Assembly: GCA_030645475.1 (NCBI GenBank)
Contig: JAUSMA010000065.1
Location: 90,383-154,382 of the forward strand
DNA length: 64,000 nt
Direction: 5' to 3'
Source: Nitrospirota bacterium
Lineage (GTDB): Bacteria > Nitrospirota > Nitrospiria > Nitrospirales > Nitrospiraceae
A program made the position numbers and the translations under genes. Of the stretch, positions 34,709 to 44,216 are shown in pieces. Within the stretch, counting starts at the first letter, position 1. Every line of letters begins with the position of its first letter. The notes beneath the pieces were generated by a model, which worked only from the letters and a program-made list of their open reading frames with translations, was not told the origin of the DNA and ran no database searches.

Positions 34709-35188
34709 ATGAAGTTTTCGTCGACTCGCTTCGGGGCCTTAGAGGTTTCCGATAGTTCGATCCTGACCTTCCCCTCCGGCATCCTGGGGTTTCCGGATTG
34801 GACGCGGTACGTCATTCTCGACCATGGGACCGACGCACCGTTCAAGTGGCTACATTGTATTGAGGAGTCCAGTCTGGCATTCGTCGTACTCGATCCCGCG
34901 CTGTTCCATGCTAATTATCGGGTCGAGATCCCGGATGAAGTGTTAGCGGAAGTGAAGGGAACGGCTGCGGACGGGTTGACCCTGGCCGTCATTCTCACCA
35001 TTCCGTCCGAAGATCCTGGCCGTATCACGGCCAACCTGCGCGGGCCGCTTCTCATGAATCCCTCCACCAGGCTCTGTAAGCAGATGGTGCTCTCTGACGA
35101 CTATCCCACCCGCTATCCGATTTTTACCATGCCCGCTGCCTGCCAGCCTTCACAGACCGAGTCGCGCTCCGAAGCCATCCCCGCATAG
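34709..35188 (+). CDS. fliW: Flagellar assembly factor FliW
   Basis: The 159-residue protein has the FliW core: LEVSDSSILTFPSGILGFPD, then RYVILDHG, FKWLHCIEESSLAFVVLDPA, and a later GPLLMNPSTRLCKQMVL. FliW binds flagellin and CsrA in turn, so free flagellin frees FliW to inhibit CsrA. It is encoded directly after csrA, the usual pair. A strong inverted repeat follows at 35198. Confidence 0.95.
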   Translation: MKFSSTRFGALEVSDSSILTFPSGILGFPDWTRYVILDHGTDAPFKWLHCIEESSLAFVVLDPALFHANYRVEIPDEVLAEVKGTAADGLTLAVILTIPSEDPGRITANLRGPLLMNPSTRLCKQMVLSDDYPTRYPIFTMPAACQPSQTESRSEAIPA

Positions 35189-35197
35189 CAATTTATC

Positions 35198-35249
35198 GTG
35201 AAGCGTGGCTCGCAAGCCAGGACTACATGGCTTGCGAGCCACGCTTCAC
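35198..35249. terminator. Perfect 22-bp inverted repeat, bidirectional terminator
   Basis: A 22-base arm starting GTGAAGCGTGGC at 35198-35219 is the exact reverse complement of 35228-35249, with an 8-base loop between them. It separates fliW and the convergent kinase gene, whose TGA stop (35246-35248 on the minus strand) lies inside the right arm. No T-tract is needed for such a strong hairpin to act on both sides. Confidence 0.75.
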
Positions 35250-38137
35250 GGGGTTACTTCTGCCACCGAAATTTTCTTGTCCGGTTGCGACGTGGTTCGT
35301 GTTTCCATGACTTTAACAAGGCGAATCACTGCAATCTCAATCTGGGTATAGATGATGGGGGCATCGAGTAGCGTGCCGAGCCGTCCGAGCGCTTCCAATC
35401 GACCGGCAGCCAAGACAACCTCCGGTGCACAGAGGTTCCCGGCCGTGCCTTTCAAGAGGTGTGCAGCCTGTTCGACGGCCCGTTGGTCCTGGCCGGCCAA
35501 GGCGATGCGGATGTTCTCCAGCATGGATTGGTAGCGTTGAAGAAATAAGACGATCAGCTGGTCCAATAATTCACGATCGCCGCCGATGTTGCGTAACATC
35601 GTGGTGGTATCGAAAATCATCGGAAACGCGTCAGCGGCAGCTGGTGTATTGGGAGGAGGCGTACTGCCGCTGTCCATGGCCTGTGAAGGTTGTGATGTCT
35701 GAATCCACCGCTCAAGCGCACCCTTGAGTTCTTCTTTCCGAATGGGCTTCGTCAAGTAATCGTCCATGCCGGACGCGAGACAGCGCTCGCGATCTCCTTG
35801 CATAGCGTTGGCCGTCAACGCCATGATCGGAATATGGCGTGCCGTAGGGGCGTCGACCGTCGTCGATGCCTGAGCGTCGGCTTCGCGTTGACGAATGAGT
35901 TTGGTCGCGCCGAATCCATCGAGGATCGGCATCTGACAGTCCATCAGGATCGCGACATAGCCGCCTCGCTCTAATGCCGCCAATGCGTCACGACCATTTT
36001 CGACGACGTCCGATTGGTAGCCGAGTTTTTCTAACATACGGACGGTCAGTTTTTGATTGATAAGATTATCTTCGGCCACCAGGACTCGGGGCAGCGACTT
36101 GGTTTCTGCAAGCGTATGCCGCGTGATCAGTGGCGGTGCAGGTGTCGGCGTCGCCGCCGGCTGTCCTGTACTGACAAGACCCGGTAATTCCAAGACGGTT
36201 CTCAAACAGTTCGCGAGTTGATCGTGGCGGGCTGGTTTCGTGAGATAGGCGACGAACCCGGCCTGGCGGGCCAATTCCGCATGCCCTCGCTGAACGAGTG
36301 ACGTGAGGATCACGAGACGGACAAGTGATCCAACGGGATGCGCCTTCAGTTCTTTGGCGAGTTGGAGTCCATCCTTGCCCGGCATCAACATGTCGACGAT
36401 GGCCACATCGTACGAGACGCCTTGTGCCGCCTGCTGTTCAATCAAGTTCATCGCAGAGGCGGCATCCTGGGCGAGGTCGTCGACCATGCCCCATCCTGTC
36501 ACCAGGTGATGGAGAATCATCCGGTTCGATTCATTGTCGTCGACGATCAGTACGCGCCGTCCGGTCAATTCTGCCGACGGCACGATGGCCAAGGGAGACG
36601 TCGTTTGTTTAAGGAACTGCGCCGTACACCAGAACGTACTGCCCTGCCCCGATTGACTGGTGATCCCGACCCGGCCGCCCATTTGCTCGATGAGTTGTTT
36701 CGAAATCGCGAGACCCAACCCGGTTCCCCCGTATTTCCTGGACGTCGAGCTATCGGCTTGGGTAAAGGGTTGGAAGAGCCGCGCCTGAACCTCCGGGGGG
36801 ATGCCGATTCCACTATCGGTGACTTCGAATCGCACGATTACCGCATCGGTCAACTCCTGTTCGAGGAAGGCTTGAACCGTCACGTCGCCCTGGTCCGTAA
36901 ATTTGATCGCATTCCCGACGAAGTTCGTGAGGATCTGGCGAAGTCGCCCGGGGTCGCCGCGCAGCCCGGTCGGGACGGCCGCATGCACCAGGCCGGTGAT
37001 TTCCAAACCCTTCGTCTGCGCCCGTTCCGCGAACTGACCCAGGACATCTTCCACGGTGGTGCGGAGGTTGAAGTCGATACATTCCAGTTCCAGTTTGCCG
37101 GCTTCGATTTTGCCGTATTCGAGAATGTCGTTGATCAAGCTCAGAAGGGCTTCGCCGCATTGCCGAATGGTTTCGATGTAGGACTGTTGCTCTTCCGAAG
37201 GCTCCGTATCCATCAGCAACCCGGTCATGCCGATCACGCCGTTCATCGGCGTCCGCAATTCATGGCTGACGGTCGCCAGGAACGCGGCCTTCACTTCGGC
37301 AGCTTCCTGTGAGTCCTTGAGTGCTTGATCTAATTGACGATTGCTGTCGCGAAGGTGTTCGGATGACTGGCGTAGCGCCTCTTGAGCCGCTTTGACGTCG
37401 GTCATATCGACGGCATACCCTCGGACCAATTGCTGCGAGGGGACTGGGCAGAAAATCCACGAGAAACTTGCCTCTGGCAAGCAGACCTCTTCTCCGCGTA
37501 TCTCCTGTCCCGATTCGAGGCAGCGTTGAACGAGCCGCGGAAGTTCACGTGGACAGACGGCTGGAAACCCAACGGCATCGAAGCCGAATTGTTGCAGCAA
37601 CTGCGTCATCGCAGGATTCGCATAGATGAGATTGCTGTCGGCGTCTAATTCGATAATGGGAGAGGGGCTTTCTTCTGCCACGCATGCGAGGCGGTCGTAA
37701 TCGTCCTGCAGCTCTCTTTCGTGAGTGAGGTCGCGTATCGTCAAGACCCCGTCGAGACTCCCTTCTGTATCCAGGAAGACATAGCTCCATTCGACCGGAT
37801 GTGATTTCTGTGACGGGCCTGCGAGTATTGTCCGGGCTGCATGGATGGGGCGGCGAGTAGGAAGAGACTCGCGAATGCGTGCCGCGATGGTATGCCCGAC
37901 GGTTCCCGGTTGCTGTTGCCAGATGTCCTGTATCGGCTTCGTGGCACAGAAATCGGCCGAGTATCCCAGGAGCCGAACGGCTTCGGCGTTGACCGAGAGG
38001 ATCTGGAGGCCACGGTCGAGCTGGACGACCCCGATAGGGAGGGTATCCAGTAGACCCTGATCGATTAAGCTGCGAGGCGTGGAAGGTGGAGAAAGAGGCG
38101 TTCCCTTAGCCTTCCTCGTCGTTGAATGTTTCATCAT
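35246..38137 (-). CDS. Hybrid sensor histidine kinase with PAS, two receivers and HPt
   Basis: The 963-residue protein reads, in order: PAS-like domain (about 28-140), second PAS (about 150-250), HisKA with phosphorylatable H292 in [15 protein letters not shown], HATPase (about 395-510, with [10 protein letters not shown] and [12 protein letters not shown]), receiver 1 with D582, receiver 2 with D733, and an HPt domain with H893 in [11 protein letters not shown]. This is BarA/GacS-like in order but no membrane segment is visible, so it is probably soluble. It overlaps the upstream HD-GYP gene by 4 bases on the minus strand. Confidence 0.93.
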   Translation of the reverse strand: MMKHSTTRKAKGTPLSPPSTPRSLIDQGLLDTLPIGVVQLDRGLQILSVNAEAVRLLGYSADFCATKPIQDIWQQQPGTVGHTIAARIRESLPTRRPIHAARTILAGPSQKSHPVEWSYVFLDTEGSLDGVLTIRDLTHERELQDDYDRLACVAEESPSPIIELDADSNLIYANPAMTQLLQQFGFDAVGFPAVCPRELPRLVQRCLESGQEIRGEEVCLPEASFSWIFCPVPSQQLVRGYAVDMTDVKAAQEALRQSSEHLRDSNRQLDQALKDSQEAAEVKAAFLATVSHELRTPMNGVIGMTGLLMDTEPSEEQQSYIETIRQCGEALLSLINDILEYGKIEAGKLELECIDFNLRTTVEDVLGQFAERAQTKGLEITGLVHAAVPTGLRGDPGRLRQILTNFVGNAIKFTDQGDVTVQAFLEQELTDAVIVRFEVTDSGIGIPPEVQARLFQPFTQADSSTSRKYGGTGLGLAISKQLIEQMGGRVGITSQSGQGSTFWCTAQFLKQTTSPLAIVPSAELTGRRVLIVDDNESNRMILHHLVTGWGMVDDLAQDAASAMNLIEQQAAQGVSYDVAIVDMLMPGKDGLQLAKELKAHPVGSLVRLVILTSLVQRGHAELARQAGFVAYLTKPARHDQLANCLRTVLELPGLVSTGQPAATPTPAPPLITRHTLAETKSLPRVLVAEDNLINQKLTVRMLEKLGYQSDVVENGRDALAALERGGYVAILMDCQMPILDGFGATKLIRQREADAQASTTVDAPTARHIPIMALTANAMQGDRERCLASGMDDYLTKPIRKEELKGALERWIQTSQPSQAMDSGSTPPPNTPAAADAFPMIFDTTTMLRNIGGDRELLDQLIVLFLQRYQSMLENIRIALAGQDQRAVEQAAHLLKGTAGNLCAPEVVLAAGRLEALGRLGTLLDAPIIYTQIEIAVIRLVKVMETRTTSQPDKKISVAEVTP

Positions 38138-39729
38138 GCCGCCTCCGGTTCAACGCTCTCAAGAAACAGGGCCACATTCACTCGTTCCTGAACAGGGTCC
38201 AGTACCTTCGTGATGGTTCGCGCTGAAGTCCCAACTGCCTGGACTCCAAGATCGACTCGAATCGGTGTGAGATAGGATTCGCCCTGCGCTCCCATGATCA
38301 CTTTAATGACCGGCTTGAGCCGCTGTGTGGGATTCATCCCCACGACCACCGCCTGTTCTGTCGTGTTCAACTGGACTAGGCTGCCGATCGGGTAGACGCC
38401 CAGACTGCCGATCATGGCTTGGATCATCTCCTTGGCATATTGTCCTGTATCCCCAAGACGAAACAGCTGTCGGATGGCATCATGCGGCAACATGGCCGGG
38501 CGTCCTCCACGGCGACTCACCATGCCGTCATAGGTGTCCACCAGGCCAACGAGTTGGGCCAACGGGGAGAGGGAATCTCCCTGGAGTTTGTGCGGGAACC
38601 CGTTCCCATTGTGGAATTCATGATGTTCCACAACAATTCGGACGACCGCTTCCCGGTCTTCTTTCGCCTCTCGTAAGATCGCCTGTCCCAGTGCAGGATG
38701 TTGTTGCATCACCGTCCGCTCCTGTTCTGTGAGGTCGTGGCTTTTCCGGTACAGGTTTCGGGGTAGCCGAATATAGCCGATGTCGTGGAGTAACGCGCCG
38801 GCGCCGAGCGCGTCCATTTCTCCCTCCGGTATTCCATAGGATTGCGCGACGATGAGGGCCAGGGTGCAGACATCGAGGGCATGCGACGCCAACGTGCGAT
38901 CGAATCGTTTCATTTTCTGGAGAAAGAGCAGACTGAGCATCCCGGCGCTGTTATCCAGGACCCGTGCGAGCACATTCGAGACGACCAGTCGCAAGGTAGC
39001 TGGGCGAGGGACGATACCTGCTTCCAACTCTTCAAACATGCGTTCCATCGAGATGATGGCTTCGGTGTAGGTCTTGTGTGCCTCCGCAGCTTGCAAGGCG
39101 GCCTGCCCTGGAGGCAGTTCTTCCTGTTGGTCAGGGGAGCGTGCTTGAGCAGCGTTCCCTTCGGTGACAGGCGCGAGCGGTGCAGTTTCCTCTGATGATG
39201 GCGCAGACGTTCCCGCAGGGCTTGACTGAGAGGAGGCGGTTGATTGCTCGGCGTTCGAGGAGAGCGAGGCCTCCTGATTACCAGGTGTCTGCTGTGCTTT
39301 CGTCGGCTGTGATGGGCTGTTTGTGACCCCGGGTGTGTGATCAGCGATTTTTTTCTCGGTCGTAGAGGGTGGCGTATTTTGCGCTGAATCAGAGGGATGT
39401 AGCCGATCCGTAGAGTGGGCTGCATGGTTCGGTTGAACTGTCTCCGTCGATGTTGTGCCCTTTGCGGATGCTGCATGGACGTCTGTTTGCTCCTGTATGT
39501 CGGGTGACGGAGGTATCTCTCCAGGGGGTAGAGGCTCCAGATCGAGACCCTGGCTTGGGTCGATCTTCAGCTCTCGGACTCCGCATTGTCTGAGCAGCTG
39601 GATATCTCCGGTATGGCGGATGAGACGTTTATGAATAAGGAAGGGGGTCCGATACCAGGGCTGGTCCATCCCGACGATAAACATGCCAGGTTTGAGTTGG
39701 TCGATCGTAATCGTTTTCACTGATTTCAT
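38134..39729 (-). CDS. HD-GYP domain protein (variant), DUF3391 N-terminus
   Basis: The 531-residue protein has an N-terminal DUF3391-type segment ([20 protein letters not shown]), a long Ser/Thr/Pro/Gln linker at about 80-210, and an HD-GYP domain with LLHDIGY at about 313-319. The signature loop reads [11 protein letters not shown] instead of the usual HHERxDGxGYP, so the GYP Tyr and nearby Asp are altered and c-di-GMP hydrolysis is uncertain. The ATG at 39729 has an AGG 8 bases upstream; TTG 39735 is possible. Its kinase neighbour overlaps by 4 bases. A sigma-28-like site lies upstream. Confidence 0.88.
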   Translation of the reverse strand: MKSVKTITIDQLKPGMFIVGMDQPWYRTPFLIHKRLIRHTGDIQLLRQCGVRELKIDPSQGLDLEPLPPGEIPPSPDIQEQTDVHAASAKGTTSTETVQPNHAAHSTDRLHPSDSAQNTPPSTTEKKIADHTPGVTNSPSQPTKAQQTPGNQEASLSSNAEQSTASSQSSPAGTSAPSSEETAPLAPVTEGNAAQARSPDQQEELPPGQAALQAAEAHKTYTEAIISMERMFEELEAGIVPRPATLRLVVSNVLARVLDNSAGMLSLLFLQKMKRFDRTLASHALDVCTLALIVAQSYGIPEGEMDALGAGALLHDIGYIRLPRNLYRKSHDLTEQERTVMQQHPALGQAILREAKEDREAVVRIVVEHHEFHNGNGFPHKLQGDSLSPLAQLVGLVDTYDGMVSRRGGRPAMLPHDAIRQLFRLGDTGQYAKEMIQAMIGSLGVYPIGSLVQLNTTEQAVVVGMNPTQRLKPVIKVIMGAQGESYLTPIRVDLGVQAVGTSARTITKVLDPVQERVNVALFLESVEPEAA

Positions 39730-39817
39730 GTACAAGGCCTATGGATGGTGAGTGCCGGATTGTCGGATCTGACAATTGCGCAAATCGGGTCGTGAGCGCG
39801 AGAGCCCGCCCATTGTG

Positions 39818-39845
39818 CTATCGGCATCTATTGAACTGGACTTGA
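39818..39845 (-). promoter_or_regulatory. Sigma-28-like promoter for the minus-strand HD-GYP/kinase operon
   Basis: On the minus strand TCAAGTCC-N12-GCCGATAG resembles TAAAGTTT-N11-GCCGATAA, with the -10 half matching at 7 of 8 positions but one extra spacer base. It lies 88 bases before the HD-GYP start codon. The fliC promoter has the same longer spacing. Confidence 0.45.
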
Positions 39846-39899
39846 TCGAAGTGAAGGAAATTCCAGCTCAACGTATAGGGTGTAGGGCATTGTGTTACC

Positions 39900-39926
39900 T
39901 CAAGATTCTGTCCTTGGCACCGATAG
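39900..39926 (+). promoter_or_regulatory. Sigma-28-like promoter for the plus-strand HD-GYP/PilZ operon
   Basis: TCAAGATT-N11-ACCGATAG resembles TAAAGTTT-N11-GCCGATAA at 6 of 8 positions in each half, with an exact spacer. It precedes the HD-GYP start region by 36 to 63 bases and faces away from the site at 39818. Confidence 0.55.
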
Positions 39927-39989
39927 AGTTCATCAGAGCCCGTTGCTCTTCGATGAGACGCGGTGTCTCCGCTGTCCCGCATCCTCAAG

Positions 39990-41219
39990 ATGACTATGCG
40001 AAAACGGATATCGATCGATCAGCTCAAAATCGGCATGAAGGTCGAGAAACTCGACCGTTCCTGGCTGGCAACGCCGTTCTTGCGCCGTCGGTTCACGATC
40101 ACGTCCTCGGACCAAATTGCCAAACTGCATGCAAGTGGCGTCCAGCAACTCGATGTCGAGACGGACGATGCCGGCCCAGAGCCTGGTTCGATTGCCCCAG
40201 CGATGGAAGCGGAGGCTGAAATTATGCCGCCGATCGCGCCTCATCCGGAGCCAGAACCATCGACCATCCCATTCGACGAGGAGCTCCCAGCCGCCAAACA
40301 GGCCTACAGCGCGGCGAAAATCATCATCCAGCAGTCGATGGACGATGTCAGGATGGGCCGCGCATTGAATATGGAGGCGGTCAGTGATGTGGTCGGGAGT
40401 ATGGCGGACAGTATCTTACGCAGCCCTGATGCCCTCACCAGTTTGAGTCGCGTCAAACAGTTTGATGAATACACCTTCTTTCATTCCGTCAACACCTCCA
40501 TCCTGGCCTTGTCGGTAGGACGGCATCTCGGATATGCGCGCGAGCCATTGATGCAGTTGGGGACCGGTATGCTCTTGCACGACATCGGGAAAACGCAGAT
40601 CCCGCTCGAGATATTGAACAAGCCGGGGCGTTACGAGGCAGACGAGTTCGAGATCATGAAGCATCACGTCCTGCGCGGGGCGGAGATCCTGTCGAATACC
40701 ACCGGTCTTACCGACGTCTTTCTCAATCCCACCCTGGAGCACCATGAGCGTGTGGACGGGACCGGGTATCCTCACCGGCGGGTCAAAATAGATCTCAGCC
40801 AATTCGGCCTCATTGCCGCGATCGTGGACATCTACGATGCCGTGACGAGCGATCGCTGCTATCACAAAGGGAAAACGCCGCACGATACGCTGCAACTGCT
40901 CTATCAATTGGGGACGAAGGGCCATGTCGATGGCGCGCTGGTTCAGCAGTTCGTCCAGGTTGTGGGGGTCTATCCCGTCGGATCCTGCGTCTCGCTCAGC
41001 ACAGGCGAAACGGCGATCGTGAAGCAAATCAATCACCACGATCCCCTTCAACCGGTCGTCTTGTTGGTCACGGATGAAGCCGGACACCGGCGATCTTCTG
41101 CTCTCGACCTCGACCTGTCCGCGCAGACTCGCCAACCGAAGCGGACGATCGCGTTGATCCTCGATCCATCCACAGTGGGGATCGATCCCCGCCATTATCT
41201 TGACAAGGAAACGACATGA
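39990..41219 (+). CDS. HD-GYP domain phosphodiesterase, DUF3391 N-terminus
   Basis: The protein (about 409 residues from ATG 39990) has an N-terminal DUF3391-like segment (RISIDQLKIGMKVEKLDRSW) and a canonical HD-GYP domain: LLHDIGKTQIPLEIL and HHERVDGTGYPH. This class cleaves c-di-GMP to GMP or pGpG. The start is uncertain: GTG 39963, ATG 39990 or ATG 39996; none has a strong ribosome binding site, and 39990 aligns best with the paralogue on the minus strand. It overlaps the PilZ gene by 4 bases. Confidence 0.9.
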   Translation: MTMRKRISIDQLKIGMKVEKLDRSWLATPFLRRRFTITSSDQIAKLHASGVQQLDVETDDAGPEPGSIAPAMEAEAEIMPPIAPHPEPEPSTIPFDEELPAAKQAYSAAKIIIQQSMDDVRMGRALNMEAVSDVVGSMADSILRSPDALTSLSRVKQFDEYTFFHSVNTSILALSVGRHLGYAREPLMQLGTGMLLHDIGKTQIPLEILNKPGRYEADEFEIMKHHVLRGAEILSNTTGLTDVFLNPTLEHHERVDGTGYPHRRVKIDLSQFGLIAAIVDIYDAVTSDRCYHKGKTPHDTLQLLYQLGTKGHVDGALVQQFVQVVGVYPVGSCVSLSTGETAIVKQINHHDPLQPVVLLVTDEAGHRRSSALDLDLSAQTRQPKRTIALILDPSTVGIDPRHYLDKETT

Positions 41220-41962
41220 CGGAACCGGAATATGCCCCCTCACGTTCGTCGATCCTCATGGTCGGATTACCACTCCAACTGGTGATCGGGTCCGATCAGG
41301 GAAAAGTCAACTGCGGATCCACATTGCTGGGCTGGAAAGAGCGAGCCTGGCTGATTTGCGAATGGCCGTTTCATTTCGGGCAAGCCGTTCCCTGCGAACC
41401 GGGCACCCGGTGTCTCGTGCGATATCTGGTCGATGGCAAGCTCATCGGCTACGAAAGCGAGGTGCGCACCACCCAGACTTCTCCAGTTCCACTTCTGTAT
41501 CTTGCGTTCCCTCAAACCGTGGAGGAGATCCACCTTCGTAAGTCTGTGCGCGTACCCAGTAACGAGCCGCTCCTCCTAGTCCGTGTGGATGGTGGGGGAA
41601 TGGTCTATGCCGATTCGACCGGGAACCCGACGATGGGCGGCCTCGTACAGGACCTCAGCGTGTCGGGCTGTCGAGTGGTCTTTCAGCAGCCGCATCCCAA
41701 CTTGCAGCAGGGTTCCAGCGTCCAGCTTGAATTCGAGTTAATCGGCATCGGACATGTGAGTGATCTCAGCGGCGTGATTAAGAATGTGACTGAACAGGGG
41801 GATACCAAGTCCATCGGTATCGAGTTTCGTTTCGATGGGAAGGAATGTATCGAGTATCGCGGATGGGGAGGAACTGTGAAAAAAGCCATCGAGTATGCAG
41901 TGCTGCAAAAGGATCATATGCTCGGTGTGCCGCCGGGCCCAGTAACTTTTGAGTCGACCTAA
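41216..41962 (+). CDS. PilZ domain c-di-GMP receptor, YcgR-like
   Basis: The 248-residue protein has an N-terminal flagellar brake (YcgR-N-like) domain with ITLxV-type beta pattern (LPLQLVIGSDQGKVNCG) and a C-terminal PilZ domain with the c-di-GMP motifs LRKSVRVPSN (RxxxR) and DLSVSGCRVVF (DxSxxG). YcgR-type proteins slow or bias the motor on binding c-di-GMP. The ATGA overlap with the HD-GYP gene links synthesis of a phosphodiesterase and an effector. Confidence 0.9.
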   Translation: MTEPEYAPSRSSILMVGLPLQLVIGSDQGKVNCGSTLLGWKERAWLICEWPFHFGQAVPCEPGTRCLVRYLVDGKLIGYESEVRTTQTSPVPLLYLAFPQTVEEIHLRKSVRVPSNEPLLLVRVDGGGMVYADSTGNPTMGGLVQDLSVSGCRVVFQQPHPNLQQGSSVQLEFELIGIGHVSDLSGVIKNVTEQGDTKSIGIEFRFDGKECIEYRGWGGTVKKAIEYAVLQKDHMLGVPPGPVTFEST

Positions 41963-42270
41963 CCTGAGTTCCATTGCTCATAGACGATATCCTATAGGCC
42001 CTGCGTCAGATTTGACGGAGTTGTCATTTTCCCCCTGTGCCTCCAATCCCATCCAGGAATCATCTTGCCACCCTGCCGGTAACTATTGCCTAGCGCGAGA
42101 GCCCGCGCGTCGGCTATTTCGAGCAAAGTTCCGCAATATTCAGGCACTTCTAAGATAAGCCCTGCGGCACGCGAATTGAATTCCTCGTTCACGTCTCTAG
42201 TAGGTTGCGGGAACAGGATTGTGTCCGCGAGAGCGTCGATGGTCTGGATGTGTGGTCCAAGAGTAGTGTT

Positions 42271-42431
42271 CCTGGATGCTCAAAAAATCCGTCCAGCAAG
42301 GCCGCAGCCGACGAATGCACCGGAGGCGTAGCCTCAGGGCTACGTTAAGGATGCGTTCGAGGCGACCTGCCTGCGCGAAGCCGCTACGGCGACGGCGAGG
42401 AATGAAGCTGGCGGACTTTTTCAGCATCCTG
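42271..42431 (-). repeat. Palindromic repeat element, copy 1
   Basis: Ends CCTGGATGCTCAAAAAATCC and GGCGGACTTTTTCAGCATCC form imperfect inverted ends; the body is GC-rich and self-complementary. Read on the minus strand it aligns with copies 2 and 3 at 57333-57457 and 60133-60342, sharing the start CAGGATGCTGAAAA-GTCCG and the end GCGGCCTTGCTGGACG. The gene-free gap 41963-42522 (560 bases) contains this copy; I see no gene in the rest. Confidence 0.75.
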
Positions 42432-42522
42432 TTAAGCGGTAACAGGCCACGGTGAGGCGAGGGGCTCAAGTTTTGATCCAGCTTGTCGATAGAGTAATCA
42501 CTCACTGTATGAATGGTGCATT

Positions 42523-43134
42523 TTGGCAAAAACCGTAGAGAGCTTTTACAGACCCACCCCCGCGAGGCGAGAACTGTTGGCCTTGTGGTCATTGGTGGAA
42601 ACTGAGCAGATCAGCCAGCAGGAACTGGGGAGGCAAATTGGCGTGAGTAGTGCCATGGCGCATAACTACGTACAGGCCTTGGTGGACCATGGCTATGTCA
42701 TGACGAGCGGCGAGACGAATCGAAGCATGCGATACCTCGTGACGGCTACTGGCCGCACACGCTTGGCCACGTTGATGCGGGAGTATGCGAGTGAAATTGC
42801 GCGTATGTATTCGATCGCCAAGACCGAAGTCGAGAAACGGCTTCACCAACTGTGGAAAGAAGGCATTCAAGCGGTCGTAGTCTTCGGGGCTGCGGAGACA
42901 GGCGAGTTGATCTATAGCGCCGTGAAGTCTACGCCCATGCGTATTGTCGGCTGGGTGGATAACGATGTGGCCAAACATCAGCAACGATTCGGCGATCTGA
43001 CCGTCTGTCCCCCCGACATTATTGAATCATGCCGCCCGGACGCGGTGCTCATTGCGTCATCCGGCCAGACGGACGCCATTTATTGGCAGCTTCGTCATCT
43101 CTCAAAGAAAGGGATCGCCGTTGTTACGCTCTAA
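42523..43134 (+). CDS. Winged-helix protein with C-terminal Rossmann-like domain
   Basis: The 203-residue protein starts with TTG 42523 (no ATG is available nearby). Residues about 15-85 form a winged helix of MarR/ROK type (LALWSLVETEQISQQELGRQ, IGVSSAMAHNYVQALVDHGY). Residues about 105-203 are a Rossmann-like nucleotide or sugar-nucleotide binding domain (AVVVFGAAETGELIYSAV, IVGWVDNDVAKHQQRFGDLT, PDAVLIASSGQTDAIYW) like the PglD/FlaA1-family N-terminal domain. It may sense a sugar nucleotide and control the block behind it. It overlaps the next gene by 14 bases. Confidence 0.75.
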   Translation: MAKTVESFYRPTPARRELLALWSLVETEQISQQELGRQIGVSSAMAHNYVQALVDHGYVMTSGETNRSMRYLVTATGRTRLATLMREYASEIARMYSIAKTEVEKRLHQLWKEGIQAVVVFGAAETGELIYSAVKSTPMRIVGWVDNDVAKHQQRFGDLTVCPPDIIESCRPDAVLIASSGQTDAIYWQLRHLSKKGIAVVTL

Positions 43135-44203
43135 GAGGCTCCTCACAGATTGCGAACCACGGTCCTATCGGGCAGGGGTTATCGGATTGGGCCAGATCGG
43201 CAATCTGTTCGATGAGGATCCCAAGCGCAAGGAGATCTGGAGTCATACGGGCGCGTACCTAGCGCTGCCGGATGTGGTGCTGGCGGCAGGCGCCGACTCG
43301 GATGCCGGGAGGCGGAACAGCTTCCTCAAACGGAGTGCAGGCGCCAAGGCCTATCGTGCCTATCGGGATATGGTCAGAGCGGAGCGCCTGGATGTTGTGA
43401 GCGTCTGTACCCCGACTGCGCTGCATCATGAAATGGTCCTCGCTGCGGTGGATGCCGGTGTCCGCGCGGTCTTTTGTGAGAAGCCCTTGGCGGCGACGCC
43501 GGAACAAGCTGCGGAGATGGTCGAGGTCTGCCAATCCGCTGGGGTCTTGTTGGCCGTCAACCATACGAGGCGGTGGGAGCCGATCTATGTGCAAGCGAAA
43601 CAGCTGGTGGAGGAGGGCGCGATCGGTCGCATCGAAGCGATCGTCGGCTACTACCCGGGAAAAGTCTTCACGATGGGCACACACCTCTTCGATCTCATGC
43701 GGTTTTTCGGTGGGGACGTCCAGTGGGTCTGTGGCCAGTCGCCGAGCGCGACCATTGCGTCGGACGAAGAGGGGAGCCTGTCCGGACAACTGCAGTTTTG
43801 CTCTGGCGCCACTGGTTCCATCATTTCCGGTTGGGACCGGACCAACCATGTATTTGAACTGGATCTTGTCGGCAGCGCTGGACGATTGCGCCTGTCCGGA
43901 GACGGAGCGGCGATGGATCTTTGGCGATTCAGGGAGAGTCCTCGATATTCCGGTTATCGAGAGCTTGCGAAGGACGACGAGATCGGGCGGATTAGACAGG
44001 GGAGCCACCCTCTCGTGAGCCGGCTTGTGACCGCGATGCGCGACGTCATTGACTGTATCGGCAACGGGAAACGACCGGCATGCAGCGGGCCGGACGGCCT
44101 TGCGGCAGTGGATATTGCCTGCGCGCTCCGCGAGTCGGTGGCGCAGGGCAACAGCCGCGTGGAATTGCCTCTCGTGAGCTCAGTATCGACCTGTCGAACG
44201 TAA
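43121..44203 (+). CDS. Gfo/Idh/MocA family oxidoreductase
   Basis: The 360-residue protein has an N-terminal NAD(P) fold (AGVIGLGQIGNLFDEDPKR, then LDVVSVCTPTALHHEMVLAA) with the family EKPLAATPEQA motif, and a C-terminal domain with GTHLFDLMRFFGGDV. These enzymes oxidise or reduce sugar carbons, often paired with a DegT aminotransferase, as here. I chose TTG 43121, 7 bases after GGGA; longer upstream frames overlap the regulator gene. The exact substrate is unknown. Confidence 0.88.
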   Translation: MLRSKRLLTDCEPRSYRAGVIGLGQIGNLFDEDPKRKEIWSHTGAYLALPDVVLAAGADSDAGRRNSFLKRSAGAKAYRAYRDMVRAERLDVVSVCTPTALHHEMVLAAVDAGVRAVFCEKPLAATPEQAAEMVEVCQSAGVLLAVNHTRRWEPIYVQAKQLVEEGAIGRIEAIVGYYPGKVFTMGTHLFDLMRFFGGDVQWVCGQSPSATIASDEEGSLSGQLQFCSGATGSIISGWDRTNHVFELDLVGSAGRLRLSGDGAAMDLWRFRESPRYSGYRELAKDDEIGRIRQGSHPLVSRLVTAMRDVIDCIGNGKRPACSGPDGLAAVDIACALRESVAQGNSRVELPLVSSVSTCRT

Positions 44204-44216
44204 GGAGGAGACACCA

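Noticed and set aside
36338..37312. Plus-strand frame of 324 residues opposite the kinase gene
   Set aside because: The kinase has complete domain motifs on the other strand; this frame has none.
43022..43120. Upstream extension of the Gfo/Idh gene
   Set aside because: It lies wholly over the end of the regulator gene in another frame and adds no recognisable residues.
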